64,000 nt of DNA from Ichthyophis bannanicus (GCA_033557465.1 CM066039.1:49071788-49135787); one strand, 5' to 3'; positions 18,725 through 31,095 are shown, counted from the stretch's first letter. Translations and numbers: made by a program. Notes: generated from the sequence alone by a model not told the origin.

Positions 18725-19560
18725 TATGGTTATTAAGCAGCGGTAGCGGCCTCCGTGCGATATCGGAGCTGCGGCCCCATTGAATTGCTGGGCTCAGTAA
18801 ACCACTGAACGGAATTGGAGACAGCATAGCATTTTTTTGTGTCAGCAGCCCATTTAGGGGGGTAGTCATTAAGCTGTGCTAAAGCCATGGATTTTATGGC
18901 AGCTTAGTTTACTGCAGGAGCAACTAACCTGCGGTGACTGTACGAGTATCGCAGTTTATTGACTCCTGAGGCAAAGGAATAACGCAGCTTATAGTAATCA
19001 TGCAAGCTGTTTTATTCCAAGGCAAAACTAACACCATCTCAAAGCTGGAGTGAAACTACCTGGCAAGGAGTGTCAGGTTGCTAACATATGGCCCAATGTT
19101 TCCGGCTGCCATCTTTAAGTGGCCATATCATAGAAATCTGGTGATCCAGGGGTACCTTTTACTTCTGCCAGCACTGACTGTGGGTTCAAAATGGTGAATG
19201 GGACCCCCTAGTGGTATTCTGATACCACAAGCCACTGCTACCTCGATGCGATTGTGCCCATTTGCTGTACTAAACTGCAATATAGCAATATCTGATAGTA
19301 TCAGACAAAATTCCCAGAACGACTGGAATTCTATAGCATGGCCCCTTTAAGACGGCAGTGCAGAGCGTCAGGTCACATGACAGTGACACAATGCTCCTGA
19401 TGATGAAATACCAGCAGCTTTGAGGTGTTTTGCACACGTTTATATGCTTTGCATCTCATTAGGATTCAATGCACATTGTAGCGATTGCTCTTTCACATCT
19501 GTTAAGGGCCAAACATGTGTTGTTGTTGCAAAACACTTTAACTATCTCCCTTAATTTCTT
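18725..19560. repeat. Unclassified interspersed-repeat-like sequence
   Basis: Two blocks begin similarly: ggttattaagcagcggtagc at 18727 and gtagtcattaagctgtgcta at 18862. The word attaagc followed by G/C-rich sequence with short palindromes (ctccgtgcgatatcggag at 18750-18767) suggests nonautonomous repeats. I cannot set ends. Confidence 0.35.
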
Positions 19561-19564
19561 ACTG

Positions 19565-20765
19565 CCCAATATGCAGAACTATGGGCCCAATATTCAAAGG
19601 GATTAACACAGTTAGCAGACCTGCTAACTGTATAGAAAGCCTTTGCATTTCTTTTGGAAAAAAATACTGTATTGAAATTTGCTTCATAAATTGCACAGAA
19701 AAAAATGAAATATAACATCAGATTCAAAGTTTTAGATTTGCCAAATAAAGATGCCGCAGCACAGGCAATTTTCCGGAGCTCTGGTTAGATTACTGTAACT
19801 CCTTTTGTATGGCTTTGGTAATTGTAAGCAACCCCCGCCTCCCTCCCCCCTCCCCCTTCTCCCCTATCCACCCCCACGCACACATAAAGGCTACACTTGT
19901 AATTTAGTCAGGAACAGGCTATCCATGGAAATACTCACATTGCAAAGCAGCTGTGTGCTTTCCCATTTCCCGGGAGGCTCTTCTCAAGGTCAGAACAGAA
20001 GAAAGCCAGTGTCACAAAGCTTTATGGGTTTCAAAACACACATCAAGCAAACAAAAGTATTCATAAAGAGACAGAATTATATACTTGGAATCAAAACTGT
20101 TAGCACAGGCCCATAATCCATTTACAGAGGCAGCCATTGAAACCATACATGCTGTTAGTACAATGCATACTGACAGTTCCATTGAAAGCAGAAACGCTCA
20201 GGCAGGAACAACCTCAAACCTTTCCTCCGATCTCATTCACGCTCTTTTTCTTTCTTTCTCTCTTGTCTCTATCCCTTTCACTAGTATTTCCCATTGTATT
20301 TTGCATGACCATTTCTCTTCTCCTCGATCTCCTTCAATCTTCCTCTCTGGCTCTCCATGTTTCTCGCTGTCTATTTGAAGTGGCCTTTCTCTTGAGTGTT
20401 ATCTCAGGGCTATACACGCACAGGCCCTTTCCCTCCTGTTCCCATATTCTCAGTTTATTGTTCTTGCCCTACACACCTTTTGCATATTTCCATTTTGGTT
20501 CTCTCCTGTTCCTTGCTGCTTCCCCTTTACTCATATTCCTCACTGGCTTGGGTAGGTCTTTCTCTTTCCTGTTGGGCACGTGTGCCAGCTCAGTACTCTC
20601 ATTCTTGCCCGCGTGGTCTTTTCACCCTTTGCACCCCCCATGCTGCCTCATCCCACACAACCCTTTTCTCCTTCTCCTCTGAATACGTTCACTACTCTTT
20701 TCCTCTGTATCCCTTTGCTCTGTCTCTTCTCTGAGTCCCACCTCGCCCTTTTCTAAATAAACATC
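19565..20765. other. Unassigned, with GATATTCA fragment and pyrimidine-rich tract
   Basis: 19580-19640 holds the cccaatattcaaagggatta…gttagcagacctgctaactg block of the dispersed family. 19828-19870 is C-rich. 20225-20740 is pyrimidine-rich, and its frames of up to 181 codons are Ser/Leu/Phe-rich artefacts of that composition. No gene is supported. Confidence 0.5.
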
Positions 20766-21170
20766 AGGGGGCATATGCAAAATGATTCATGCAGTTAGCA
20801 GATCCATTAGCCATGTTAATTGTGGTGAGTGGTAGTCACTTTGTGCCACTCAATATTCCCTCCTAATGCTGCCAAATGCCCCAATTTTAACTGCATACAG
20901 GGCATTCTGGGGTGTTTCAGGGGTGGTACTGAAGTTAGCCGGCCAGTGACGATACTCGGCCGCTGGCTGGTTAACTTAAACCAGCTAACATTAGATACAT
21001 ACAAGGGTGGTGTAATTTTAGTTGGTTTAGCTAACTGGGCACACCAGATATTCAAAGCCAAGGTCATATCCAACTGTTGGCTTTGACTATCTGGGTTGTA
21101 ATCTGAAATGGCAATGGCCAGCTGCTTTGTGTACTGGCCTTCACCCCCGAATATCAGCCCCTCCCCCAGA
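20766..21170. repeat. GATATTCA-type nonautonomous repeat
   Basis: Begins gggggcatatgcaaaatgat…agttagcagatcc and ends cccgaatatcagcccctc. The interior has gttagccggccagt (20935) and actggccttcac segments. The layout matches other copies, with an attca-type start and gaatatc-type end. Confidence 0.45.
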
Positions 21171-21299
21171 CAAATTCTTCTAGCAGGTCTAATAAGATAA
21201 ATTCTGAAAATAGCAAACTAATCACTTGGAAACGTTTGCTGTTAAGCATGTGCCCAATATCATGTATAAATTACACAAATGCCTATCTATTGCAGACTA

Positions 21300-21950
21300 A
21301 ACACAATGGGCCTGATCAGGAAGGTGAATAATGGGGCTGTACATCCCAACAGGACATCCAGCCCCGCCATCCGCCCTCAACCTTTTCCACTTCCTTGCCC
21401 CACTGCATATAGAGTCGCTGTGCATGCTGTGGGGGACAGTTGCGGCACGGGGGTCGGCCCGACCCTCAGAGTGGGCAGAGCATGGATGGGCCTGACCCCT
21501 GGACATACAGGGCTGATTCCGGTAATGGACCTCTATGTCCAGGGATCGTTGGGGGAACACCCTGCTTATTCCACCTTTTGAGGTATAATAAGCACAGGGT
21601 GACCCTCAGATCCTGCCCGGCAGCCCCCCTCCCCCCAGAGTTCGGCAGCCCCTGCCCAGAGCAACAGGACACCCATGGTGAGTCCCCATTGCCCAATTGG
21701 GTCCTGGTTACCCCATCAGGGGTTGGGAAGCAGGGTGACAGGGAGGCACTGTGTCGGTCACACTGACATGCAGGATGAATGTCCCTGACAGTATGCAGGA
21801 GCACACCAGGCTGTGTAAGGGCCCAACCCTCCACCTCCAGAAATGTCTGGCTCCCATGGTGCAGAATCGGGTCCCATCAGGTCCTGCTCAGGGCTGTCCA
21901 GATGGCCTGGATGTGGCTCTGCTGGGACTGGGCTCAATGGGAGCCATTTA
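21300..21950. repeat. Palindrome-chain family copy
   Basis: Hairpins: 21333-21346/21352-21365 (ggggctg… aacagg …cagcccc, 11 of 14); 21451-21465, gggtcggcccgaccc, an exact palindrome around one base; 21497-21512/21529-21544, built on ggacatacaggg and tatgtccaggg; 21558-21576/21581-21601, caccctg…cttattccacct with its complement and a 2-nt bulge. The ggacatacaggg and ttattccacc modules also occur at 16169/16230 and 51987/51938. Frames up to 122 codons overlap on both strands and are not convincing genes. Confidence 0.65.
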
Positions 21951-21952
21951 AT

Positions 21953-22370
21953 GCGATTAACTTGGTTAGCAGACCCGCTAATTAGTTAGTGCCACTCAAT
22001 ATCCACAGATACTGCTGCTGAATACTCCGATACTAGCCAACAACATTGGGGCATTAGGGGGGAAGAGTGGAGGGGGCAACAGGAGATAACCAGGCAACGG
22101 TGGTATTCAGCTGCTCATCGCTAAGCGGTGAATGTTAGGGGCCTTAAAGGATGGTCTAACATGTGCTGCAGAAGCTAACTGGGTAGCTGCCGAAAATTAC
22201 CGCTGCCTTGTTCACTTTTCTGCTCTCCGACTGACCCAGGTATTCAATGCTGGTGGCCAGATTTGGCCCCAGTATTGAATATTTGGGTCTTTAGTTCAGC
22301 GATGATGGCTAGTGGCTTTAGCAATGCTAGCCGCAAGTGTTGAATATCGAGCCTATTAAGCCTTGAAAAT
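21953..22370. repeat. GATATTCA-type nonautonomous repeat
   Basis: Starts with gcgattaacttggttagcagaccc, then cactcaatatcc. Near 22233-22280 ggtattcaatgctgg is mirrored by ccagtattgaatat. Same modules as at 19.6 and 24.4 kb. Confidence 0.45.
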
Positions 22371-22607
22371 GGATATTCAGCTATAGACAAAATAGCTGAA
22401 GTTTTTTTTACAGGGGCTTTATTAATGAAATGCCAATGTGTCCTATCCTTCTCCGTGAAAGGAAATAAACTGAACTCTGGAGAAGACACTTTACATTTAC
22501 TAGCAAATTTTGTACATCTTAAGACTTTATTAACCAGCTGGAGATACGTGTGGGAAATGGTCAGCTAATGAATGTGCAGAATTATCAGGTCCCTATTCTA
22601 AGGCTCA

Positions 22608-22690
22608 AACCCATAAGAACATAAGAAATGCCATACTGGGTCGGATCAAGGTCCATCAGTCCCACTATCCTTCGGCCATTCTCCTAACCT
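22608..22690 (-). mobile_element. CR1 LINE 3'-terminal fragment
   Basis: cataagaacataagaaatgc and catactgggtcgg are the reverse complement of the 3' end seen in full-length context at 50075-50135 and 58215-58260. It also matches 59946-60010. Confidence 0.7.
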
Positions 22691-24379
22691 TCCATTTTTT
22701 TTTTCATCTGTGCCTCTCTTGAATCCATGTGCATACCTCATCCTTCACATCGGGCATCTGCTTTACCTCCTTTCCTCTTGCTTTGGATCCACTCTGGTCA
22801 TGCCCAAGTCATCAGAGTACCACTATTGCACCTTTCTTACTAATATTTCTTTTGGATGCATGCTACAGTCTACGATTCCACCATTATTTTCATGAGATTC
22901 ATGTGATACTCCTTTCTTATAGGTTTTCTCTATGATACATTTTCTCTTTGCCTCTTCTTCTTTGTTTTCATCACCGGTTTGCCCATTGTTCTCTCTGCTT
23001 TTGCTCCACAGGAGTCTTCTTCACATTAATGCTCTTCATACTTTATCTACATGATAAACATACCCTTCTCTGCACTCTCTCTCTCTCAGGACCGGTCCCT
23101 CAGGATACAGCCTTATTTCATGCTTATCAGTTTGCTGTCTGGTCTTTGATGTTGCACTTGCAGCTGTTAGACATAACCTACTAAGAACCAAAATCTAGAG
23201 GGAACAAAATTCTGTGACAAATTATTATATGTGGGGAAGGAGAAACGGACTGAGCTAAACGGGAGTGGTGTAGTGATATGCCGAAGGTGACCCTGGGAGC
23301 CCTTAAAAATAGCTTATGAAAACAGGCAGTAGAGTGAGTTAGAGTCCCTTGCTAAGAAATTGTTATCACATCACAACAGTGGTGAGAAAATGGCAAAAAG
23401 GAAGAACAAATGATAGAGACAGAAAAAGTGAACTATTGGAAGGTGTGAGGTTAGGAAGAGTGAGTGAGAGGAGACCTGGGAGCTGTTTTCCTTTAATATT
23501 TTTCTTACAAGTGACTTCACAGCCCTTCCATATTATTTTCACTGTAGTCCAGCATTAATGATCTGAGAGGTAGTGTGGACTTGATTATCTGCTGTGTTTT
23601 TTTTTTTTCAGGCAGGTTTCAAAAATCAAAACAACCTTATGGATTTCAAGTTTGAGAGACCATTTGCTATCTGCTGGTCAGCCTTCTGTATATTAGAGTA
23701 GCTGACCATGGTGCTGAACAGCAGTGAACTCTGCAGGGGATGACGCTAAGAGAGGACAAAGGGACAATGATAGAGGTAGATGTGTCCTTGAAACACACTT
23801 AAACAACCTCCTAGGGTTTACTGTTCAGTCTCTTTCCTCCATTCCAAGCCAAGCAGTTAGGCAAGACAGTGTGTGACAAGTGATGCATTGCTGGTGAAGG
23901 GCTCTGAAGGGTGCAAGTCGCCAGGGAATACTGGGGCGTTCCATGGCTGCCTAATCTCTGCAGTGAGGCTGGTTAATTAACAGTGTTATTTGCTGGGATT
24001 GATTGTCCAGTGCAGCAAAAGATGCTTCACATCTTTTTGTTCTAACCCAAGCCATTGCTTATGAAACTCCACACCATGGGGATAATGGTTATAAACTTTT
24101 CCTGCATGTAAAAAGCCTGTTTTACATGCATAAAAGAACCTTTTATCTCCAGGGGCTGCACACATCAGAGTTTAAAAAAAAAAAAATCTAATGTGAGCTG
24201 CATGTTGGCGTGTTCTGAGGCAGAGTTTGGGTGCAATGTGGGTGAAGTCTTTATACAGTTAAATATCACAGTCATGAAGACTATATGCAATACACATGTC
24301 TCCTAAGCTAATTCTAATCTAGCCGCAATTTTATTGACAAATTTATAGTATTTGACAAAGGCACAAAAGTGCCTAGGAA
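22691..24379. other. No recognised feature
   Basis: About 1.7 kb without a supported gene or repeat. T runs lie at 22697-22707 and 23598-23611. Frames of up to 78 codons show no domain. Confidence 0.45.
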
Positions 24380-24600
24380 CCCAATATTCAAAGGGATTAG
24401 CATGGTTAGCAGACCTGAGATATTTAGCTGTACTAATAATGTTAATGTTGCCGAATATCTGTGGGAGCTGCCACTGAACGCCCCAATGCTAGACAGTTAG
24501 TATTGGGGTATTCTGCAGATGGCACCCGGAAACAACCAGACCGTGACAATATGGAGCCGCTGCCCAGTTAACACTAAGCGGCGAAAGTCAGGTGTTCTAA
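24380..24600. repeat. GATATTCA-type repeat fragment
   Basis: cccaatattcaaagggatta followed by ggttagcagacctg, as at 19580, then gccgaatatctgtgggagctg. No coding capacity. Confidence 0.45.
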
Positions 24601-24699
24601 TCATGCAATAAAGACATCTGCTGTAAATCAAGCCCTTTCTAAAATGGCCATTTTTACATGGATCAAGAAGTCCAATACAAGAAGCAAAAACCACACTTG

Positions 24700-24850
24700 C
24701 AGGAACCACAGCGGAACAGTCAGAAGTGATGTGTAAAACAAATTCAAATTTATTGAGGTACAACGCCAAAAAATCACAAGACCGACATGGCCATGTTTCT
24801 GCACTGCCTTTGTCAGGGTTACAACCTCTAAGAATAATAAAAGTTATTAA
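24700..24850 (-). mobile_element. Possible Penelope-like element 3' end
   Basis: On the minus strand the sequence reads taaccctgacaaaggcagtg, then cagaaacatggccatgtcgg. A gacaaagg…gaaac design is similar to the 3' part of the Penelope-like element at 58740-58790 (gataaagcc). The call rests on this resemblance only. Confidence 0.25.
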
Positions 24851-25667
24851 CAATAAATTATATTATTATACAATAATGATTGGATGGTTTTAATTGTGTT
24901 TATTGTTATCAATAACAAAATAAATAAAATTGTGTGAAATGGGAAGCATCCTAAGCCAAATAAACAAAGTTAAAACATTAAAAATACCTAAAACACATAT
25001 TAAACTCAATATGAAGAAAATTAAAAAATTTAGAAACAATCATACATGTAAGATAAAAATGTAAAAAATTATATATAAAATTAGTGTGAATGGCAGAAGA
25101 ACATCAAGATGGGAATGATAAACTACATTAATGGAAAAGTATATAAACATGTATTAATGTTGGAAAAGAAACATATTATAAAACAATAGTAGATAGATTT
25201 AATATAAGAACAGGCTGAAGGGATGAGATAACATATTTTTTTTCAAAGTGCCCTGAAGTCAATGCTGATGACCCAGCAGCCCCTGGGTTTTCTTGGCAAG
25301 GTATGACTGGAAGTAGATTACCAGACTTTTTTTCTTCTGAAGTATATCTGAAGGAAGCACATGTGGTATAGGTAGAAACAAAGTGAATCAAAAACTTCTA
25401 ATAAATACCAAAGGACACATGTCTCATCGTATTGATAACGGTGAGTTCAGATGCACAGAACTGAAAACTGAACACACTCTATACTGTAAATAAAGTAAGA
25501 ATGAGGGAGGGAGAAAACCTTGTATCATATTACACAAATTATATAATGGTGCGATTGGAATTAACGCCGCAAAGTAAAAACACTTGGACTAATGCTGCCC
25601 CATTAGAAAAATATAAAAAACGTTAGTGTAAGGAGGTGGGATATCTATTCCTTAAAACATGGTTTAA
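24851..25667. other. A/T-rich, no recognised feature
   Basis: Strongly A/T-rich with many taaaa words; no gene. Confidence 0.5.
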
Positions 25668-25965
25668 TTTATTTATTTATTTTGACAGTTTTGTATACCG
25701 CCTTATCCTTCGATCAAAGCGGTCACAACACAATTGGGGGATACATTTAACACGCAGGGATATGAGACACATACACTAATACTTACAGGGAACATGGGCA
25801 ATGGAGGGTTAAGTGGCTTGCCCAAGACCACAAGGAGCATCTGTGGGACTAGAAACCCCAGTCCTTCCGGCCCAAGGTTGCTGTCCTCTAGTGGGATTTG
25901 AACCCCCGACCTTCCGGCCTGAAGTACCTTGCCCCAACCACTAGGCTACTCCTCCCCTTAAATGC
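25668..25965 (-). mobile_element. tRNA SINE with L2 tail
   Basis: On the minus strand: a gtagcctagtggttggggca A-box region and ggttcaaatccc-type B box (25893-25905 on plus as gggatttgaaccc), then cttgggcaagccacttaa, then a tail gcggtatacaaaactgtc with (aaat)n. The tail matches the 3' end of the L2 copy ending at 33268 (ggtggtatacaaatctgtc). Same SINE family as 52283-52600. Confidence 0.85.
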
Positions 25966-27654
25966 CACCAGCTGTGATCTGGTGAAAAGTCGGGTCAAGC
26001 ACAGTTGCATAAAGCAAGAGAAAAACTCTAAATTGTCCAAGGAATGCCTAAATGAGCAGTGTTAAATTATTGCCATAGGAAACCTCATCTATCAAAGGAA
26101 TATAAAAGGACCATATCTCTTGAGCACCCAATACATGTGAAGTTGATGTCCAAGCCAGTGTTTTAAAGAGAAAATTGGCACGAGAAAAGCCGGGATCATC
26201 ATGGTGATGAAACAAACAATGAGATTGAGACGACCTTTTTACCAGACATCAAAAAATATATTGAAGTGTCAATAAATTAGCTCATAGCCATCCTCTGTTC
26301 ATTTCAAAGCAAAAGGGGAAAGTCTGTAAAGATTATAACCAATAGGGATCATCTTGCTTGCTCACCCAGCTACTGGAATGGTATCACAGTTAATATGACC
26401 CCTTTTGCTTTCTGCACTGGAAATGGTACCAATGGGTTAGCCCACATCAACTTTGGGGACTTGGGGCACTGCAGTGTGCTTGCTTTGTGTTCAGCAAGAT
26501 ACAGTTGCTCAGACCAACAAACAGGAAATCCTTTCTCCCCTTCAGTTGTTTTTCCTTTATATACAATGGTCTCCCCATTCCCGGGTTACCCTTCTAATGA
26601 GTTTAAGAACTCAAACAGCCTCCCCATGGAAGGCACGTTAGCTCTTCTACTTTCAGCGTTTCTCTACAAGGAGCCCCAGCAAGTAACTCGTAACCTTTTC
26701 CCATCCCATCAACACTGATGTCGGAAGAGCAGGAGTCAGGGCTTAGGGGAGGTTCATGATTGGGATAATCTGCATACTCCTATGATGCTCAAGGCAACCA
26801 TGCATCCTCACCTGAAACAATTAATGCTGTAAGATCCGTCATGATTGAATGTTCCATTCATGATTCTTCTTAAAGGTCTCATCTCTTCCAAATGAGGCAG
26901 TGAGCCTTCAGCTGGACAGCTTACACATTTAATCACGGAAGGACTGTACAATTCCTAAGTGCTCACAGGAAGGGTCTGCTAGGATTGCCTTCATCATTCC
27001 AGTGGTTTTCCAAGTGAGTTCACTGTTATCTATCTGGGGGATTCACTCCAATTTATCTTTCAATTTTCCCACTCACCCTTGATCCTCAAGCTCTCCAATC
27101 CACCATCTACAGTGGCATTCCCATCCAGACTGCATTGCATTGAAAAGATTTCCTCACAGAAACCCCTACAAGTCAAACTATTCCTCAAAAGCTACTAGAA
27201 TGCATTCATGTCACCTATGTGATCAGATTTCCCCCCCCCCCCTCTATTTCTTTTGGCCAGATTTGGGGCCACCTGGTCCTCAGTTGTATTGTGGTTTCCT
27301 TACCCCAGACAGTTCTCCCAAACAATGTTCACATCTACAATTTGTAGCCTGCACCATCCTCTTTTATCTTCCTCTTTTCACCGTCTTGTAGATTTTCTCA
27401 TATGGGTTTTGATGTTAGTTTATGAAAACAGTGCTGAACCTTGCTTTTATATTGACCGTATAAGATTGACTTTCAAATCCAAAGGCAAGGGATGGTCCCA
27501 TGTTTTTTCATATCAGTTCTTAATGGCTATACTTGATGTATTTTATTTTTATTTTTGTTTTATGTGATAATTTGTATTCTTATTTTACAAGGATTTTCTT
27601 TTTCTTACTTTGTCTTTTTAACCCAAGATCTTGATTTTTAAGAACCTAGGCCCG
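25966..27654. other. No recognised feature
   Basis: About 1.7 kb. A C run at 27230-27242 is the only simple repeat. Frames up to 107 codons lack domain features. Confidence 0.45.
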
Positions 27655-28110
27655 ATATTCTTCTGGGGAGGCTATGTGCCACATCGGCGCATAGCCCTGC
27701 CTGCTGACCCTTAAACCGGATATACAATGCCGGGGTCATATGTGGTCCCGGCATTTAATATCTGGGTATCACTACATCCCAGAAGCTGCTGAAGCTAGCT
27801 GGGAGGCAGTGATATTGTATGCTGTCCGGTTAGCGCCTGTGCCATAAAGATAGGCAAAGGTTTTCCTCACCTATCTATACAGTGCAGAGCACTAACTGGA
27901 CAGCATGCAATATCACTGCTGCCCAATTATCTTGTGCCCACACTTCTGCTTTGCCCCAGAATGCCCCCAACATGCCCGATGCTAGCTGGATAGCATCAGG
28001 CGCGTAGGGGACATAGATGGGGATATTCAATGGCACTACCCATGTATATGCTGCTGACTTTTATTTATTTTTATTTTATTTATTTTTATTTATTTGAATA
28101 TCCCCATCTG
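27655..28110. repeat. Compound foldback repeat
   Basis: Long arms 27805-27833 and 27892-27923 (ggcagtgatattg… and …caatatcactgctgcc) enclose an inner perfect pair agatagg / cctatct. A separate perfect 16-bp pair, agatggggatattcaa at 28015-28030 and its complement at 28094-28109, surrounds an (atttt)-rich loop. The outer word cccgatattc at 27652 links it to the GATATTCA family. Confidence 0.7.
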
Positions 28111-29245
28111 AGGCATTTACATGATTTACTAGGCTGCAACCTATGTAAATGCCCTTCGAAGATTGGGCCTCTATTTTTATTTGAAGTTTTTAAGTTAGGT
28201 TTTAAGTAAGGAATGCTACTATATGATTTTTTAACATACAGTGTATGACAACAAGGTTCTGGTCTGATGACTGACAGGTAAGAATTCATATGTTCATACA
28301 CTCTTCCTTTACCTTGGGTAAATGGTGTAACCTGAAAAGATGACCATGAATTGTATTCCCAAAATTTATCGTACAGATACATAACCATATAAATGATTTT
28401 TGCGATCTTATGTCACCTCTCTCTCTTTCTTATTAATGATTGTATTATTGGCATTGTAACAACTGGATTTTATAGACAATTTTTAATTAGTTTTATTTAT
28501 CATTTTTGAGAGGTGTGTTTACCGATTTTAGGGTATGCTTTTTTTGTCATTATCTTATAGCGTACTGACATGGCTTTTCTATTTTTTTAATGATATTTAA
28601 AATCTCCAGGTTTTCATTGTGTTTTAATTCTCTTTTACACTATCCATTTGTAACATCAATTAATTTTTAGTAATTTTCAGCTTTTAGTATGATAATATTT
28701 GAGGTTTATAACCATAGTAGTTCCTCCTTATATTTTAAACTCTCGCCTTTTGATTGTATACTACAAGTTTTGTCAGGTACCTCAAGTATGAAGGGTGGGT
28801 TTTCTCCCCCTACTGAAGGCAGACAGAGGAACCTTATATGGAGCAAGCAGGAGCAGCCAGATGTTGGAAGTCAAGAGGATCATAAACTTTTCAAAGAAAG
28901 GGTTGTATATGTAGTTAATGCCTGCCTTATAACATCTCCAGTATAAACTGAGTTGGAGCAATGGTCCAGTTGATGAAAACTGAGGATTAGAAGTTTGAGA
29001 GGCTAGAGTCTTCCCAACTATTTAGGTAGTAGACATATCCTGTTCCTGGATCTTTACTGTAGGAAGGGTTGGATTCCTGACATAGAGAAAACTTCCAATA
29101 GACAGAGTGATATTGGTGCAGGTCAATGGAATAAGTTCTAATGAGGCATTCCCAAGCAAAGTTTTGCTGAGAGTGCCCCATTGTTGCAGTGTTAGCATGC
29201 CCCCCATGTGGTACCCCCAAATGGCACCCTCATGCATGTTGAAAA
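28111..29245. other. No recognised feature
   Basis: A/T-rich; no supported gene or repeat. Confidence 0.45.
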
Positions 29246-29396
29246 CTTACTTAAACTTGTTTGCCACGCTGCCTCTTCTCCTGACCTGAAGGCTGCTACC
29301 TCCTGGGCTGAAGTCTCAGTGTGGCTTTTATCATGAGACTTCAGCCGGGGAGGTGGCTTGTAGCAGAGGCAGCACAACAAACAAGTTAAAGTAAGT
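29246..29396. repeat. Long imperfect hairpin
   Basis: Outer arms 29246-29277 and 29365-29396 pair at about 28 of 32; inner arms 29295-29318 and 29334-29357 pair at 21 of 24. The terminal loop is 15 nt (gtgtggcttttatca). The internal loop between stems is unequal. A G run follows at 29408-29420. Confidence 0.8.
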
Positions 29397-29420
29397 CTGC
29401 TGCACATGGGGGGGGGGGGG

Positions 29421-30824
29421 CACTGCTGCCTTCGGGTCCTTTTCCTGCTCGGGCCCTCCCACATTTTGGGGGCTGCTTGGGTGGAATTTATGCCACTGGT
29501 GCAGATTGAAGAGTGTATGATAACCAACCATTCTTACTTGGTTTAAACATACATCAGTCTATTGCGGCCGGTGATCAGCTTTGTGACAGATTTAGGGGTG
29601 CCCTTCTATATTAGGGAGTTCAAGAAACATACCAGTGCTTGGAGTTTGCAAGCATATTGTTAAGCTAGGATGTATAGTCCTCGAGAGTCCTGAGCTGATA
29701 AGGAGTGAGCTCATATCGGAGACAGGCGGTCAAGGATTTGTAAAGAAGAGAATGGCAAGAGATCAATATACAAGTAATTGAATACCTGGAACCAACAGAG
29801 CAGGAGGGGCACCACGTTGGGTTTGGGAAAGAACCACCCAGGAGGTGACAAAAGAGAGAACAGAGCTGGATGCTTTGGAGGTCACAGGCATCATAGTCAT
29901 TTGCTACAGGTCACTGTCGTGACCTGGCAAGATGTCTGCTAGTATGCCATATGCTAAACGGACATCTATATGAAGAGAAAGGGAAGAAGTGTTGGTAGTC
30001 ATAGACTAAGTCCACATGAACCATCTGGCACATGATGAAGATGGGACTATGAACCTGTGAAGGCTGTAAAGTGATAAAGTGACTGACCATATCAAGGTAA
30101 TAACATGATAAAAGGCTGGCAGATAAGGGCAAGGTAGGCCTTCTACACTGATGGGGGTTGCCTGACATTCTGTGCAGGTGTGCCCTCTCTCATATCTTTG
30201 ATTATATGCGTGTATATATGGGGAGAGATGAAACTGATGCTCAGCGTAGGTTAACCTTTGGTATGTTCTTTTTAAGGAGACTACCTGCAAGTGGAAGCAA
30301 CAGAGCAAATTCATTTCCCTTGCTCAGTGAGGTCTGGTATAAGGCAAAGAGCAGAACAGCTGGAAAGATAGCAAGCTTACCAGCTGGGAGGTGATAGACT
30401 ATTTAATTGTGCATAAATATGGTCCTGGAGGGGAGACTGTCTCTGGTTCAGAGGGCTCCAGGATGAGTGCATAAGCTAACATTGTGGCTGAGAGTATAGG
30501 CTGTGGAGGATTGCCAGCCAAACGGGGTGTAGCAGTCACTCATGGGGCATTATGAGAGAGGATCATTCTGTTGGTCAGAACTTTCTTGGAGTGATAAGAT
30601 GGCATCATTTTTCAGTGACCTGGTACAGGGGTTTGAAAACTTCAGGACACCAGATGTCACAGCCGGATTGACAGATGCCCAGAGGGGATGGACACTATGG
30701 AGTTGCTATTTAAAAGGTTCATGTGATTTGCAGGACCTACAAACTGCATAAGCCTCAGCAATTGTGACATTCAGCCCTACAGATCACCCTGAAAATGTCC
30801 ATGGGTAGAGCTAAGGCTTATCTA
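29421..30824. other. Mostly unassigned; possible remnant of a Gypsy-type integrase
   Basis: On the minus strand at 30180-30030 the frame reads GHTCTECQATPISVEG and, in another frame, LDMVSHFITLQPSQ. A C-x2-C near an aromatic KMxHFI-type block is how Gypsy integrases pass from zinc finger to core. Only these two short blocks fit, so this is a weak suggestion. The rest of the interval shows nothing. Confidence 0.25.
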
Positions 30825-31095
30825 ATTAGTGGCAATATTCAGCTACTAATCGGATTGGCAAAACACATAGTCAGGACGGGTCAATGGCTGTCCTAACGTT
30901 ATGCAGTTGTGCTGTCTGGTTAGTGGCAGAATTACTCCACTAACCGAAAAACTACTGAGGTTGGTGATGAAACCAGATATTCAGTGCCAGATGCTGGATA
31001 GGCTCCAACACTGAATATCTAGTTTCTATTTTTGCCCACATTGGTCAGGTAATTTAGCAGCACAGACCAGTGCAGACTCAATATTGGCCCTTATT
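30825..31095. repeat. GATATTCA-type foldback repeat
   Basis: Starts ggcaatattcagc and ends ctcaatattggccc. Inside are perfect hairpins 30918-30926/30937-30945 (ggttagtgg) and 30975-30986/31009-31020 (agatattcagtg). Confidence 0.65.

Noticed and set aside
20137..20734. Overlapping plus-strand frames of 97, 181 and 112 codons
   Set aside because: They lie in a pyrimidine-rich tract in all three frames and encode Ser/Leu/Phe/Pro-rich sequence without domains.
21297..21834. Frames of 87-122 codons on both strands, some reading as Gly/Pro-rich proteins
   Set aside because: They sit in the G/C-rich palindromic repeat, where inverted symmetry keeps both strands open; no domain or start context supports them.
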